Below, piece after piece: positions 36,751 to 45,708 of a DNA stretch of 64,000 nucleotides. A model generated the notes under the pieces. That model made no database searches and had not been told where the DNA came from. It was given only the letters and a program-made list of their open reading frames with translations. Location of the stretch: contig NZ_WLYI01000001.1 of assembly GCF_009707515.1 (NCBI RefSeq), positions 62,001 through 126,000 of the forward strand, read 5' to 3'. Made by a program: the position numbers and the translations under genes. The DNA comes from Pseudomonas karstica. Lineage in GTDB: Bacteria > Pseudomonadota > Gammaproteobacteria > Pseudomonadales > Pseudomonadaceae. Numbering within the stretch: position 1 is the first letter of the stretch; each line of letters begins with the position of its first letter.

Positions 36751-39700
36751 ATGAGTGAAGATCTTTGGGCGGCCCGCGAAGGCGATGCGCTGCTGCACAC
36801 CTCGGTGATGGCCGATATTCTCGGCGGTGTGCTGGAAGTGGCGGCCTATGCGGCGATCACCACTGTGGGCTGCCTGGCGGTGGCGGCGGCTGTTGCCATA
36901 ACAACCGGTGCGACTATCGCTACCGGCGGCGTTGCCCTGGTGTTGGTCGTGGGTGCAGTCGTAGGCATTACCGCGGGGCTCACAGGGGCTGATCTGAAAA
37001 TATCCAGTTGGTGCGAGTCAGCCGCCAACTGGGTGTTCCCGCCGGTGATCGACGCCTTTATCACCAGCGGCTCGGAAAACGTTTTCGTCAATGGAAAAAA
37101 GGCTGCTCGAGCGGCTGGAAAGATGACGGCGGTGCCGGTAGCACCCAGCGAGCCACCGGCTCCCAGCTTCCTGGACATGGCCGGGGAATTTTTCTCACAA
37201 ATGTGGCGCCCGACCGTCGCCTCGCCCGCGCCAGGCACCGAGCCTTGCCCGCTGGATACCGTGGCGTGCAACAAGCACCCGCCCATGCCCCTGCAATTCA
37301 TTGCGGAGGGTTCCAGCTCGGTGTTCATCAACGGCCAGCCTGCGGCGCGCAGTGGCGATCGCAGTACGTGCGACGCCAAGATTGGTACAGCCCCGGGCCT
37401 GATCTCGCCGGATGTACGCATCGGTGGCGAGACCATCGTGGTGCGCGAGATTCGCAGCGGAAAGACTCCGGGAGTAGGCCTTGGGATCGCCGTCCTGATG
37501 ATGCTGCGGGGCAATGTAAAATGTTTCTGGAGCAAACTGCCGTGCCTGATCGGTGGTGCGCTGGTGGGAGGAGCCGTAGCTTATGGAACCAGCAAGATCA
37601 CCTCGGCACTCAAGGGAGCTATCAACGGCTCGCCCAATCCAGTCCACAGCCCGACCGGCGCCAAAATCCTCGGCGATGACGAAGAGCTGGACTTCGTACT
37701 GTCGGGCCTGCTCCCCATCGAATGGCAGCGTTTCTACAGCAGCCTCGACACACGCCAGGATAGCCTCTTCGGTGCTGGCTGGAGCGTTGCCTATGAGGTA
37801 GCGGTCGAAATAGACCAAGACGAAAACCTGACTTATATCGATGAGCAGGGCCGCCGCATAGAGATCGGTTACATAGCATTGTCTGGCGGAGCCTTCAGCC
37901 CTGGCGATGGCCTTGCGGTAAGGCGTAGCGCCGATGGCGTGATACTGATCGAGAGTATCGACGGCCTGTATCGGCTCTTCGAACCCGACCCTCTGAACCA
38001 CTCGCGGCTGCGCCTGCACCTGCTGGGTGACCGTAACGAAGGGCGGATCTTTTTGGATTACGACATCCAGGGACGTTTGTGCCGCCTGCGCGACAGCCAT
38101 GAGCTGATGCATGTCGACCTGAGTTATACCGCCGAGCATCCACGGCGCGTGAGCCATATCGAGCGCCGTTACCTGCGCCAGGAACATTTTGATGGACGCA
38201 GCGACCTGCTGGCCAGCTATCGCTACGACGCCAACGGCGACCTGGCTGAAGTCGTGGACTCACAAGGCACAACCCTACGACGCTTTGCCTACGACAGTGC
38301 TCGGCGCATGGTCGAACACCAACTGCCGAGTGGCTTGCGCTGCTTCTACCAATGGAGCGCAGTGCAGGGCCCTCACGGCGAAGAATGGCGCGTAGCCCGT
38401 CACTGGACGGATGCCGGTGATGAATACAGCTTCGACTATGACCTGGAGGCTGGCATTACGCGCGTCACCGATGGCCTGATGCGGGTCAGCACACGCCATT
38501 GGAACCCGCAGTACCAGATCACTCGCTACGTCGATAACGTGGGCCATACCTGGCAGTTCGAATGGGACGAAGATCGCCAGTTGCTTGGGGCGATCGATCC
38601 ACAAAATGGCCAGTGGCGATTCAGTTATGACGAATCCGGCAACCTGAGTGCGGTGACCGATCCACTGGCCAGAACCAGCGGTACACAGTGGCTGGCGCAT
38701 TGGGCATTGCCCGAGGTGGAAACCGATGCGGCCGGGAACAGTTGGCACTACCGCTATGACCAGCATGGCAACTGCATTGAAGAGATCGACCCACTGGGAA
38801 ACCGCACCGCCTATGTCTATGACGGTTTCGGCCAGCCGGTGCAGGTCATCGATGCCACAGACAAAACCCGGAAATTGCATTGGAACGAATGGAGCCAACT
38901 GGTCGAGGAAGTTGATTGCTCGGGTTACCCGACCCGTTATCAGTACGACGCGTTTGGCAATCTGGTGGTGCAGACCAATGCTGAAGGTGAATCGGTGCGT
39001 TATCAGTACAGCCCTGAGGGCCTGCTACTGGAATGCCAACTCCCGGATGGCCGCCTGGAGCAGTTCCAACGCAACACCAGTGGTTATCTGACGGGTTATG
39101 TCGACCCCGCCGGGAACACTTCCCGCTATGCCTATGACGGGCGTGGTCTGGTCAAGCAGCGCTGGGATGCGCACAACCGCACTGTTATGTTTGACCACGA
39201 CGCCTATGGGCGACTGCGCAAGCTGACCAATGAGAACGGCGAAAGCTATCGCTTTGAGTGGGATGCCGCCGACCGCCTGTTGCAACAGCAGGACCTGGAC
39301 CAAAGTCGGCGCCGCTATACCTATGATTCATTGGATGACATTGTCGCCATGGACTTTCTGCCGGGTACCGAAGGCGAACCGGTAGCTCCACTGACACACC
39401 AATTCCAACGGGACCCGCTCGGGCGCCTGGCCAGTAAAGTCACAGCGGATGGTACTACGGTTTATGAGCATGATCTGAGTGACCAACTGGTCGGTGTCAC
39501 TTTCACTGCCCTTGATGGTCGCCAGCAAGCACTGGCTTTCAGCTATGACGCGCTGGGGCAACTGCTTGAAGAGCAAAGCTCGGCGGGGTCTGTGCAGCAT
39601 CGTTACGACGAGTTGGGAAACCTGATCCAAACCGGCTTGCCCGATGGTCGATGGTTGAACAGGCTCTACTACGGTAGCGGTCACCTCCATCAGTTGAACC

Positions 39701-41115
39701 TCGACGGACAGGTCATCAGCGACTTCGAGCGCGACCGGGTGCATCGCGAAGTGCAGCGTACTCAGGGCCAACTCAAGACGAGTACCGCGTACGATCGAAG
39801 TGGAAGGGTCCGCTCACGACAGCGTCGCAGCATCGACCAACCGTGGCAGTTGCCACCACTGGTCGAGACCGACTACAGCTACGACCCCAGCGACAACCTG
39901 ATCGGACGTCGTCGCATCGACCGCCAGCACGACCGTCAAGAGCATCTGGGTTACGACGCTACCGGACGCATCCTCGTCGGCCATCAGGTGGGCCAGAGCG
40001 AGACCTATGCCTACGATGCCGCTGCCAACCTGCTCGACAGCCCAACACAAGGCGGTCTGGTGCGGCATAACAGATTGCTAACCTATCAAGACAAACGCTA
40101 TCGATACGACGCTTTTGGTCGAATGATTGAAAAGCGCAGCGCTGCGCGTGGCTTTCAGCGTTTTGCCTACGATGCGGAACATCGTCTGATCGAAGTACGC
40201 AGCCAGAAAGGCGAGCGGGAAACGATTGTGAGAATGGCTTATGACCCGCTGGGCCGGCGTATCGAAAAGACCGAACACGACAGCAACGGCTATGCACTGG
40301 GAGAAACCCGTTTCGTCTGGGATGGTCTGCGTCTGCTTCAGGAACATCGTCATAGCCAGACCAGTCTCTATCTGTATGAAGGCGAAGGCTACGAACCCCT
40401 GGCCCGCATCGACGGCACTGGGCAACTGCAAAAAATTCGCTACTACCATAACGACCTCAACGGGCTACCGGAACAACTCACCGAAGTAGACGGGCAGAAT
40501 GTCTGGCGTGCGACTTATCAGGTGTGGGGCAACACGCAGGAAGAGGTGCGCGAGCCGTATTACATTGAAGAGCAGAACCTACGGTTTCAGGGACAGTATC
40601 TGGATCGGGAAACGGGGCTGCATTTCAATACGTTCAGGTTTTATGATCCGGATGTGGGGCGATTTACGACACCTGATCCGATCGGGTTAGATGGAGAGCT
40701 CAATCTTTATCAATACGCACCTAACCCGATTGCATGGGTAGATCCATGGGGATGGAAAACCTGCGGCGCTGCAAACGGGAACTCCAGACAAAATAACAAG
40801 CCGAATCACGTCTATGTCATCCGTAACAAAACGACCGGCCAAGTGCACAAATACGGTATCAGCGGTGGGAAAATTTCCAAAACTGGCAAGTCTTATCGAG
40901 CTCAATCTCAGGTGCGCGCACTCAATAGGAAAGGCTCTGATAAATACGAGTCCGCCATAATCAGGAAAAATGTAACAAGGTCCAAGGCTCTGAAAGTTGA
41001 ACAAGGTAGAGTCAATGGCTACTCGGTAGCCGCTCAGAGAGCTGGTCAAACGCCTTCGTTTCCTAAAGTTGGGATTAATCCAGTGGGCAACTCACTGCCA
41101 AACGCGACGAGATAG
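36751..41115 (+). CDS. rhs: prePAAR-PAAR-Rhs effector with C-terminal GIY-YIG-like nuclease toxin
   Basis: 1454 residues. The prePAAR motif AAREGDALLH is at 7-16 and hydrophobic helices lie at about 24-75. The PAAR domain (about 105-235) has VFVNGKKAAR, VACNKHPP and VFINGQPAARSGDRSTC. A second hydrophobic stretch (about 245-285) precedes the Rhs core with many YD repeats (YDxxGNL types). The core closes with DPIG (1309-1312), 18 residues, then DPWG (1331-1334), matching the DPxG-X18-DPxG self-cleavage motif. The last 120 residues are unlike the core: HVYVIRNKTTGQVHKYGIS, YRAQSQVRALN, then a Glu in ALKVEQGRVNGY, resembling a GIY-YIG nuclease. The 3' end is visibly more A/T-rich than the core, a sign of toxin-tip exchange. 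Confidence 0.93.
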   Translation: MSEDLWAAREGDALLHTSVMADILGGVLEVAAYAAITTVGCLAVAAAVAITTGATIATGGVALVLVVGAVVGITAGLTGADLKISSWCESAANWVFPPVIDAFITSGSENVFVNGKKAARAAGKMTAVPVAPSEPPAPSFLDMAGEFFSQMWRPTVASPAPGTEPCPLDTVACNKHPPMPLQFIAEGSSSVFINGQPAARSGDRSTCDAKIGTAPGLISPDVRIGGETIVVREIRSGKTPGVGLGIAVLMMLRGNVKCFWSKLPCLIGGALVGGAVAYGTSKITSALKGAINGSPNPVHSPTGAKILGDDEELDFVLSGLLPIEWQRFYSSLDTRQDSLFGAGWSVAYEVAVEIDQDENLTYIDEQGRRIEIGYIALSGGAFSPGDGLAVRRSADGVILIESIDGLYRLFEPDPLNHSRLRLHLLGDRNEGRIFLDYDIQGRLCRLRDSHELMHVDLSYTAEHPRRVSHIERRYLRQEHFDGRSDLLASYRYDANGDLAEVVDSQGTTLRRFAYDSARRMVEHQLPSGLRCFYQWSAVQGPHGEEWRVARHWTDAGDEYSFDYDLEAGITRVTDGLMRVSTRHWNPQYQITRYVDNVGHTWQFEWDEDRQLLGAIDPQNGQWRFSYDESGNLSAVTDPLARTSGTQWLAHWALPEVETDAAGNSWHYRYDQHGNCIEEIDPLGNRTAYVYDGFGQPVQVIDATDKTRKLHWNEWSQLVEEVDCSGYPTRYQYDAFGNLVVQTNAEGESVRYQYSPEGLLLECQLPDGRLEQFQRNTSGYLTGYVDPAGNTSRYAYDGRGLVKQRWDAHNRTVMFDHDAYGRLRKLTNENGESYRFEWDAADRLLQQQDLDQSRRRYTYDSLDDIVAMDFLPGTEGEPVAPLTHQFQRDPLGRLASKVTADGTTVYEHDLSDQLVGVTFTALDGRQQALAFSYDALGQLLEEQSSAGSVQHRYDELGNLIQTGLPDGRWLNRLYYGSGHLHQLNLDGQVISDFERDRVHREVQRTQGQLKTSTAYDRSGRVRSRQRRSIDQPWQLPPLVETDYSYDPSDNLIGRRRIDRQHDRQEHLGYDATGRILVGHQVGQSETYAYDAAANLLDSPTQGGLVRHNRLLTYQDKRYRYDAFGRMIEKRSAARGFQRFAYDAEHRLIEVRSQKGERETIVRMAYDPLGRRIEKTEHDSNGYALGETRFVWDGLRLLQEHRHSQTSLYLYEGEGYEPLARIDGTGQLQKIRYYHNDLNGLPEQLTEVDGQNVWRATYQVWGNTQEEVREPYYIEEQNLRFQGQYLDRETGLHFNTFRFYDPDVGRFTTPDPIGLDGELNLYQYAPNPIAWVDPWGWKTCGAANGNSRQNNKPNHVYVIRNKTTGQVHKYGISGGKISKTGKSYRAQSQVRALNRKGSDKYESAIIRKNVTRSKALKVEQGRVNGYSVAAQRAGQTPSFPKVGINPVGNSLPNATR

Positions 41116-41123
41116 AAATTCTG

Positions 41124-41993
41124 ATGAGCAAATATTTATCGACACTCGAAATTGCCGCCCCTACGGAGCGCCTCCAGGCTCACAGTATTCGAGAGGCGGC
41201 CGTACTCTATGTTTATCTCCTTGCTACCAAGTGCAAGCTGCCTGCTGACGGAATTGCCAAAATAATACTTCAGCAAACGCCAGTCGAAGCAGAGCAAACA
41301 TTCACCGATGTCTACACCTACTCTCATCCGTTCAAGCACCTCGACAACCTAGCTGCGGACGCGCCGGACGGCGCCATTCGCCAGGCGTTAATTGAGGACA
41401 TTAATGAAGCCCTGTTGTCGCTGGCGGCGCTCAAAGGCTGGGATACCGATCCGATACATAAGCTCCACGCCGAGATCATCAAACGGAACTATCAGTTTTC
41501 AGGCACCGCGGGTCGCTCACTAAAAAATCCGTCCAAAACGCTCACAGCGACGGCTGCCTGGCGTACCGATCAATACATCAATATCGGCGTTCTAGTGCAG
41601 GGATCCAAAAGCACTCCTGAAGTATTTTTCACAGCGACGCGAATTGGCATCGCGCTGGGCCTTTTTGAGTCACTACTAGGAGCTGTTGAATGGGTGAACG
41701 ATCAAACCGTTCGACTGTTCCTGGCAAACAAACGCGATTATTGGGAGTTAGATACAACGTCCAAAACGGTAGAGTTTCACTTCCCCAGAGCCGAATCCGG
41801 TGATGCCCACGGCCAATTTGACTTGGCGAAAATGTACGTTGATGGGTGGATAGTCGAGCAAGATTTTGAACAAGCCAGGCAGTGGTTGGAACGCTCTGCC
41901 GCTCAAGGCTTTTCGCGTGCGGTTAGGCTTTTGCAGCGAATGAATGATGGTGATGAAAACCTCGCGGATCCGGTGATGAACAGCAAGAAATAA
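41124..41993 (+). CDS. Candidate immunity protein for the Rhs toxin, with Sel1-like repeat
   Basis: 289 residues with no signal peptide, so cytoplasmic, as expected for protection against a nuclease. The N-terminal about 210 residues are of unknown family. The C-terminal part (GDAHGQFDLAKMYVDGWIVE, in part; ARQWLERSAAQGFSRAVRLL) is a Sel1-like/TPR repeat. It begins 8 bp after the rhs stop and is A/T-richer than the flanking chromosome, like the toxin tip. The immunity role is inferred from position; the protein itself is not one I recognise. Confidence 0.65.
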   Translation: MSKYLSTLEIAAPTERLQAHSIREAAVLYVYLLATKCKLPADGIAKIILQQTPVEAEQTFTDVYTYSHPFKHLDNLAADAPDGAIRQALIEDINEALLSLAALKGWDTDPIHKLHAEIIKRNYQFSGTAGRSLKNPSKTLTATAAWRTDQYINIGVLVQGSKSTPEVFFTATRIGIALGLFESLLGAVEWVNDQTVRLFLANKRDYWELDTTSKTVEFHFPRAESGDAHGQFDLAKMYVDGWIVEQDFEQARQWLERSAAQGFSRAVRLLQRMNDGDENLADPVMNSKK

Positions 41994-42045
41994 ACCAAAG
42001 AGTTTTGCCTCTAGCTCCCCTGCCGCTTCTGAATAACGAACAAAT

Positions 42046-42073
42046 AGGGTCAGGCAAAGGGTGGTCTGACCCT
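42046..42073 (+). terminator. Hairpin downstream of the Rhs immunity gene
   Basis: AGGGTCAG (42046-42053) and CTGACCCT (42066-42073), 8-bp perfect arms with a 12-base loop, 53 bp past the immunity stop. There is no T-run. It could end the T6SS transcript or be a remnant repeat. Confidence 0.4.
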
Positions 42074-42118
42074 CAGGATGCTTGCTGTAAGAACGGACAT
42101 TCAATTGTATTTCCCCAT

Positions 42119-42156
42119 AAAAATGGGCACCCGACCCAGTCGGCGTGCCCATTTTT
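42119..42156 (-). terminator. Intrinsic terminator of the HU-like gene
   Basis: AAAAATGGGCAC (42119-42130) pairs with GTGCCCATTTTT (42145-42156), a 12-bp perfect stem. In minus orientation the stem is followed by the T-rich arm TTTTTATGGGG. It is placed 47 bp beyond the HU stop and would also work for plus-strand transcripts leaving the T6SS cluster. Confidence 0.8.
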
Positions 42157-42202
42157 CATCCCGCGCTCACACTTGCATGTGCGTAAGCGCGTTCTACATG
42201 AC

Positions 42203-42478
42203 TTACGGGTTGACGCTGTCTTTGAGCGACTTGCCCGGCTTGAACGCAACGGTGTTGCTGGCCTTGATTTTCACCGGCTCACCGGTTTGCGGGTTTTTGC
42301 CGGTGCGGGCGCCGCGGTGGCGTTGCAGGAAGGTGCCGAAGCCAACCAGGGTGACGCTGTCCTTGCGGTGCAGCGCGCCGGTGATTTCTTCGAGAACAGC
42401 ATTGAGTACGCGGTTAGCCTGTTCTTTGGTCAGGTCTGCTTTTTCAGCGATGGCGGCTGCGAGTTCTGGTTTACGCAT
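42203..42478 (-). CDS. HU-family DNA-binding protein
   Basis: 91 residues with the HU/IHF pattern: MRKPELAAAIAEKADLTKEQ, the turn VTLVGFGTFLQRHRGARTGKNP (in part GFGTFLQRHRGARTGKNP) and the DNA-arm region ending KIKASNTVAFKPGKSLKDSV. It bends and compacts DNA as a dimer. Ribosome site GAGG precedes the ATG. It lies next to the rubredoxin genes in other pseudomonads too; here the T6SS cluster ends just beside it. Confidence 0.92.
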   Translation of the reverse strand: MRKPELAAAIAEKADLTKEQANRVLNAVLEEITGALHRKDSVTLVGFGTFLQRHRGARTGKNPQTGEPVKIKASNTVAFKPGKSLKDSVNP

Positions 42479-42670
42479 AAAATGAAGCCTCTTTGACGGT
42501 TTTTTGTTGTTATGTCCGTGCTGCTCATCGTTGGAGCAACGCCCAAGGCGCCGCAGGCTCTACTCTGCGGCAGACGGGATTGAGGATGGCATGCCCTCGG
42601 ACGCTACGCCAGTCTGGCGGCGACCTTTCTACGCTCAATACGGTGGCTATTACGACAGAACGGCCCGTAT
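42479..42670. other. Gap between HU gene and rubredoxin reductase gene
   Basis: The 192 bp contain the upstream region of the HU-like gene (minus strand) and a small inverted repeat CCGCAG (42551-42556) / CTGCGG (42565-42570). This may mark the 3' end of the rubredoxin-reductase transcript, though no T-run follows. No gene or clear promoter hexamers are seen. Confidence 0.4.
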
Positions 42671-43819
42671 TTACGCCAGCAATGGCGGAAGCTCTTTGTT
42701 CAGGGCCAGCTTTTCCATGACGGCAGTGCCGGTCAGGGCATAACCCAGCAGGCTCCCGCTGGCGTCACGGCACAATGCCTTGATGTCGGCGCCCTGCCCT
42801 TCGACGCTCCACACCCCTTCGGCACCCCGTGGCGGTGGTGAAACCACCAGCGGGCAGACCGGAGTCTTCACCGTGACTGGCATCGGCCCGTAGTTGACCG
42901 CAGTGGCGTTGCCCGCCAGGGTCTGGGCCAGGGCACGGGCGCAACTCATCAAGGGCATGACGTATAGCAAACTCAGGCCATCGACCTCGGCGCAGTCGCC
43001 CAGGGCGTAGATATTGGCGTGGGAGGTCTTGAGGTGACGATCAACCATAATGCCGCGGTTGGTCTGCAAGCCAGCCGCGGCAGCCAGGTCCACACGAGGG
43101 CGCAAGCCGATGGCCGAGACCACCAGATCACACTCGATCACTTCGCCATCAGACAGATGGGCTTCCAGGCCGTCAGCAGTGCGTTGCAGGCGGTTGAGCA
43201 CCGGCCCCAGGTGGAAACGCGCACCGAGGCTTTCCAGCCCGGTCTGGACCGCTGCGGCCGCTGCCGGGTGCAGCAGGGTCGGCATGACTTGCTCGCAAGG
43301 GGCTACAAGGTCAATTTCGTAGCCGCCCAGGATCAGGTCGTTGGCAAATTCACAGCCGATCAGGCCGGCGCCCAGCAGCAAGACCCGGCGCTTGCCGACC
43401 GCTGCCGCGCGAAAACGCGCGTAATCCTCAAGGTCGTTGATCGGGAAAATCAGTTCAGCAGCGTCACCTTGCACAGGTACACGCACGGTTTCCGCACCCC
43501 AGGCCAGGATCAGGTCGCGATAGGTCACCGCTTCCTCGCCAATCCACAGGCGCTTGTGGCCAGGGTCGATGCCGCTGATACGCGTGTGGGTACGCACTTC
43601 GGCCTTAAGCTGCTCGGCCATGGCGCCGGGCTCAGCCATGCTCAGGCCATCGGCTTGCTTGTTCTTGCCAAAACCGGTGGAGAGCATGGGCTTGGAGTAG
43701 GAGCGCCCATCATCTGCGGTGATCAGCAACAGTGGGGTTTCGCTATCGAGCTTGCGAAACTCCCGAGCCAGGTTGTAACCGGCCAACCCGGTGCCGACGA
43801 TCACGACAGGTGCGTTCAT
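42671..43819 (-). CDS. Rubredoxin-NAD(+) reductase
   Basis: 382-residue FAD/NAD(P)-dependent pyridine nucleotide-disulfide oxidoreductase. The FAD-binding [17 protein letters not shown] is at the N-terminus, the NAD-binding [13 protein letters not shown] around residue 150, and the second FAD motif [12 protein letters not shown] near 275. It passes electrons from NADH to rubredoxin, which is encoded 37 bp upstream in the same orientation. In pseudomonads this pair serves oxidative-stress or oxygenase electron transfer. No alkane hydroxylase is nearby. Confidence 0.93.
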   Translation of the reverse strand: MNAPVVIVGTGLAGYNLAREFRKLDSETPLLLITADDGRSYSKPMLSTGFGKNKQADGLSMAEPGAMAEQLKAEVRTHTRISGIDPGHKRLWIGEEAVTYRDLILAWGAETVRVPVQGDAAELIFPINDLEDYARFRAAAVGKRRVLLLGAGLIGCEFANDLILGGYEIDLVAPCEQVMPTLLHPAAAAAVQTGLESLGARFHLGPVLNRLQRTADGLEAHLSDGEVIECDLVVSAIGLRPRVDLAAAAGLQTNRGIMVDRHLKTSHANIYALGDCAEVDGLSLLYVMPLMSCARALAQTLAGNATAVNYGPMPVTVKTPVCPLVVSPPPRGAEGVWSVEGQGADIKALCRDASGSLLGYALTGTAVMEKLALNKELPPLLA

Positions 43820-43856
43820 TCCTTTCTCCTTGTAGTACAGGTCTTAAAATCGAAAA

Positions 43857-44024
43857 TTAACCGATTTCGATCATCTCGAAATCCATTTTGCCAACACCGC
43901 AGTCCGGGCACAGCCAGTCTTCGGGGACGTCCTGCCACAAAGTGCCTGGGGCGATTCCGTCATCCGGCCAACCGTCTTTCTCGTCATAGATCAGGCCGCA
44001 GACTACACATTGCCACTTCTTCAT
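43857..44024 (-). CDS. Rubredoxin
   Basis: 55-residue rubredoxin found by translating the short minus-strand frame from ATG 44024. It starts [18 protein letters not shown] and has the iron-binding pairs Cys6-x-x-Cys9 and Cys39-x-x-Cys42 (LCPDCGVGK). It is a one-iron electron carrier reduced by the reductase encoded immediately downstream. P. aeruginosa has two tandem rubredoxin genes at this place; only one is seen here. Confidence 0.95.
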   Translation of the reverse strand: MKKWQCVVCGLIYDEKDGWPDDGIAPGTLWQDVPEDWLCPDCGVGKMDFEMIEIG

Positions 44025-44221
44025 TACTTGTTTCCTCAGGGTCCAGGCTTTACTGGCCGACAGTCGATAAATCCAGCGTTGCCGTCCGGCTCAGGGCGTT
44101 TTGTACTGATCGGGGCCCGCAGATGCAAGCATGATCGACACATGGAGCAGGCACGCCCAGGCAAAAGTGCAGGTCGCCATGCTAAGCTCGCCGCCTCTTT
44201 TGCTGCCAATAATGACCCACT
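44025..44221. promoter_or_regulatory. Divergent intergenic region between rubredoxin and ubiC
   Basis: The 197 bp between two divergently transcribed operons must hold both promoters. I see no repeat or gene, and no promoter box that I would name with confidence. Confidence 0.4.
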
Positions 44222-44785
44222 GTGCCGCACTCAAACACCTCTCCCGTTGCTTGTCGATGGCTGACCCAGAGCCTTCTGAGCCCCCTGCCCGCGCCGCGGA
44301 CCCTCGACTGGCTGTTCGATGAAGGTTCGCTGACGCGACGCCTGACACGCCTGTCCAACGGCGGCTTCAGCGTGACGCCGCTGATGGAGGGTTGGCAGCC
44401 ACTGCGCAACGATGAGTGCGCCGCCCTGGATTTGCCCGCCGCCAGCATTGGCTGGGTTCGCGAGGTGTATTTGCGGGGCCACGGCCAGGCGTGGGTGTTC
44501 GCCCGTAGCGTGGCGGCCCGCAGCGCCTTGCAGGGTGACGGCTTGCACATGGATGAGTTGGGCAGCCGTTCGCTGGGAGAGTTGCTGTTCTGCGACCAGG
44601 CATTTACCCGCCGGGCCATCGAGGTTTGCCGTTACCCTCGCGAGTGGCTGCCAACGGCTGATCAAGCCAATGAGCTGTGGGCGCGCCGCTCACGCTTTGA
44701 TCGTGGGCCGCTGAGCGTACTGGTGGCCGAAGCTTTCCTGCCAAGCCTGTGGCAGGCCGTGCACGAATATTCGGAGAATGGCTGA
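44222..44785 (+). CDS. ubiC: UbiC, chorismate pyruvate-lyase
   Basis: 187 residues from GTG 44222 ([20 protein letters not shown]). The nearest upstream ATG is out of frame, and the next in-frame Met would delete conserved sequence. It converts chorismate to 4-hydroxybenzoate plus pyruvate, the first committed step of ubiquinone synthesis. Family features are [16 protein letters not shown], the [19 protein letters not shown] block (in part) with catalytic Arg, and the C-terminal FLPSLW. TGA overlaps the ubiA ATG (TGATG), so the first two pathway enzymes are coupled. Confidence 0.93.
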   Translation: MPHSNTSPVACRWLTQSLLSPLPAPRTLDWLFDEGSLTRRLTRLSNGGFSVTPLMEGWQPLRNDECAALDLPAASIGWVREVYLRGHGQAWVFARSVAARSALQGDGLHMDELGSRSLGELLFCDQAFTRRAIEVCRYPREWLPTADQANELWARRSRFDRGPLSVLVAEAFLPSLWQAVHEYSENG

Positions 44786-45675
44786 TGTATCAGCGCCTGC
44801 TCAAATCCCTGAATCATCTGAATCCCCGAGCCTGGGACTTCATCCAACTCACCCGCATAGACAAGCCCATCGGCATCTACCTGCTGCTGTGGCCGACCCT
44901 TTGGGCGCTGTGGATCGCTGGCAAAGGCTCGCCGTCCCTGGCTAACATCGTGATTTTTGTCTTGGGCGTAACCCTGACCCGTGCCGCCGGCTGCGTCATT
45001 AATGACTGGGCTGACCGCAAGGTCGACGGGTATGTGAAGCGCACCGCGCAACGTCCCTTGGCAAGCGGCAAGATCCGCTCAAAAGAGGCCCTGGTGTTCT
45101 TTGCAGTACTGATGTTGATCAGCTTCCTGCTGGTACTGCTGACCAACTCCATGACCATCTGGCTGTCTCTGGGCGGTCTGGCATTGGCGGTCAGCTACCC
45201 GTTCATGAAGCGCTACACCTACTACCCGCAGGTGGTATTGGGAGCAGCATTTTCCTGGGGCATTCCCATGGCATTCACCGCCGAGACCGGCAGCCTGCCT
45301 GCCGCTGCCTGGCTGCTGTACATCGCCAACATGCTGTGGACCGTGGGCTACGACACCTACTATGCGATGACCGATCGTGACGACGACCTGAAAATCGGGG
45401 TGAAATCCACCGCGATTCTGTTTGGTGACGCCGACCGGGTAATCATTCTGACCCTGCAGGGGCTGGCGCTGGTTTGCCTGCTGCTGGCAGGCGCGCAGTT
45501 TGAGCTGGGCGGCTGGTTCCACTTGGGGCTGCTGGCAGCAGCCGGGTGCTTCGCCTGGGAGTTCTGGTACACCCGGGACAAAGACCGCCTTAAATGCTTC
45601 AAGGCGTTTTTGCACAACCACTGGGCAGGGTTGGCGATTTTTGTCGGGATCGTGGCGGATTATGGGTTTCGGTGA
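44785..45675 (+). CDS. ubiA: UbiA, 4-hydroxybenzoate polyprenyltransferase
   Basis: 296 residues from ATG 44785. A membrane prenyltransferase with eight or nine hydrophobic segments and the two Asp-rich motifs binding polyprenyl diphosphate: [20 protein letters not shown] (NDxxDxxxD) near residue 70 and [20 protein letters not shown] (DxxxD) near 190. It attaches the polyprenyl tail to 4-hydroxybenzoate made by UbiC. The frame extends 12 codons upstream, but that part is within ubiC. Confidence 0.97.
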   Translation: MYQRLLKSLNHLNPRAWDFIQLTRIDKPIGIYLLLWPTLWALWIAGKGSPSLANIVIFVLGVTLTRAAGCVINDWADRKVDGYVKRTAQRPLASGKIRSKEALVFFAVLMLISFLLVLLTNSMTIWLSLGGLALAVSYPFMKRYTYYPQVVLGAAFSWGIPMAFTAETGSLPAAAWLLYIANMLWTVGYDTYYAMTDRDDDLKIGVKSTAILFGDADRVIILTLQGLALVCLLLAGAQFELGGWFHLGLLAAAGCFAWEFWYTRDKDRLKCFKAFLHNHWAGLAIFVGIVADYGFR

Positions 45676-45694
45676 GGGGCTGATTCCCCTCACC
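45671..45694. terminator. Bidirectional hairpin after ubiA
   Basis: GGTGAGGGG (45671-45679), loop CTGATT, CCCCTCACC (45686-45694): 9-bp perfect stem overlapping the ubiA stop codon, between convergent genes. No clear T-run. Confidence 0.55.
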
Positions 45695-45708
45695 ACTGTC
45701 CTGCTGAA

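Noticed and set aside
36751..41115. CRISPR-like or tandem DNA repeats in rhs
   Set aside because: The periodicity is the protein-level YD repeat of Rhs, not regular direct DNA repeats with spacers.
41994..42202. Second immunity gene or orphan toxin tip after the Rhs module
   Set aside because: Translated in all frames by eye; only short frames and two hairpins are present.
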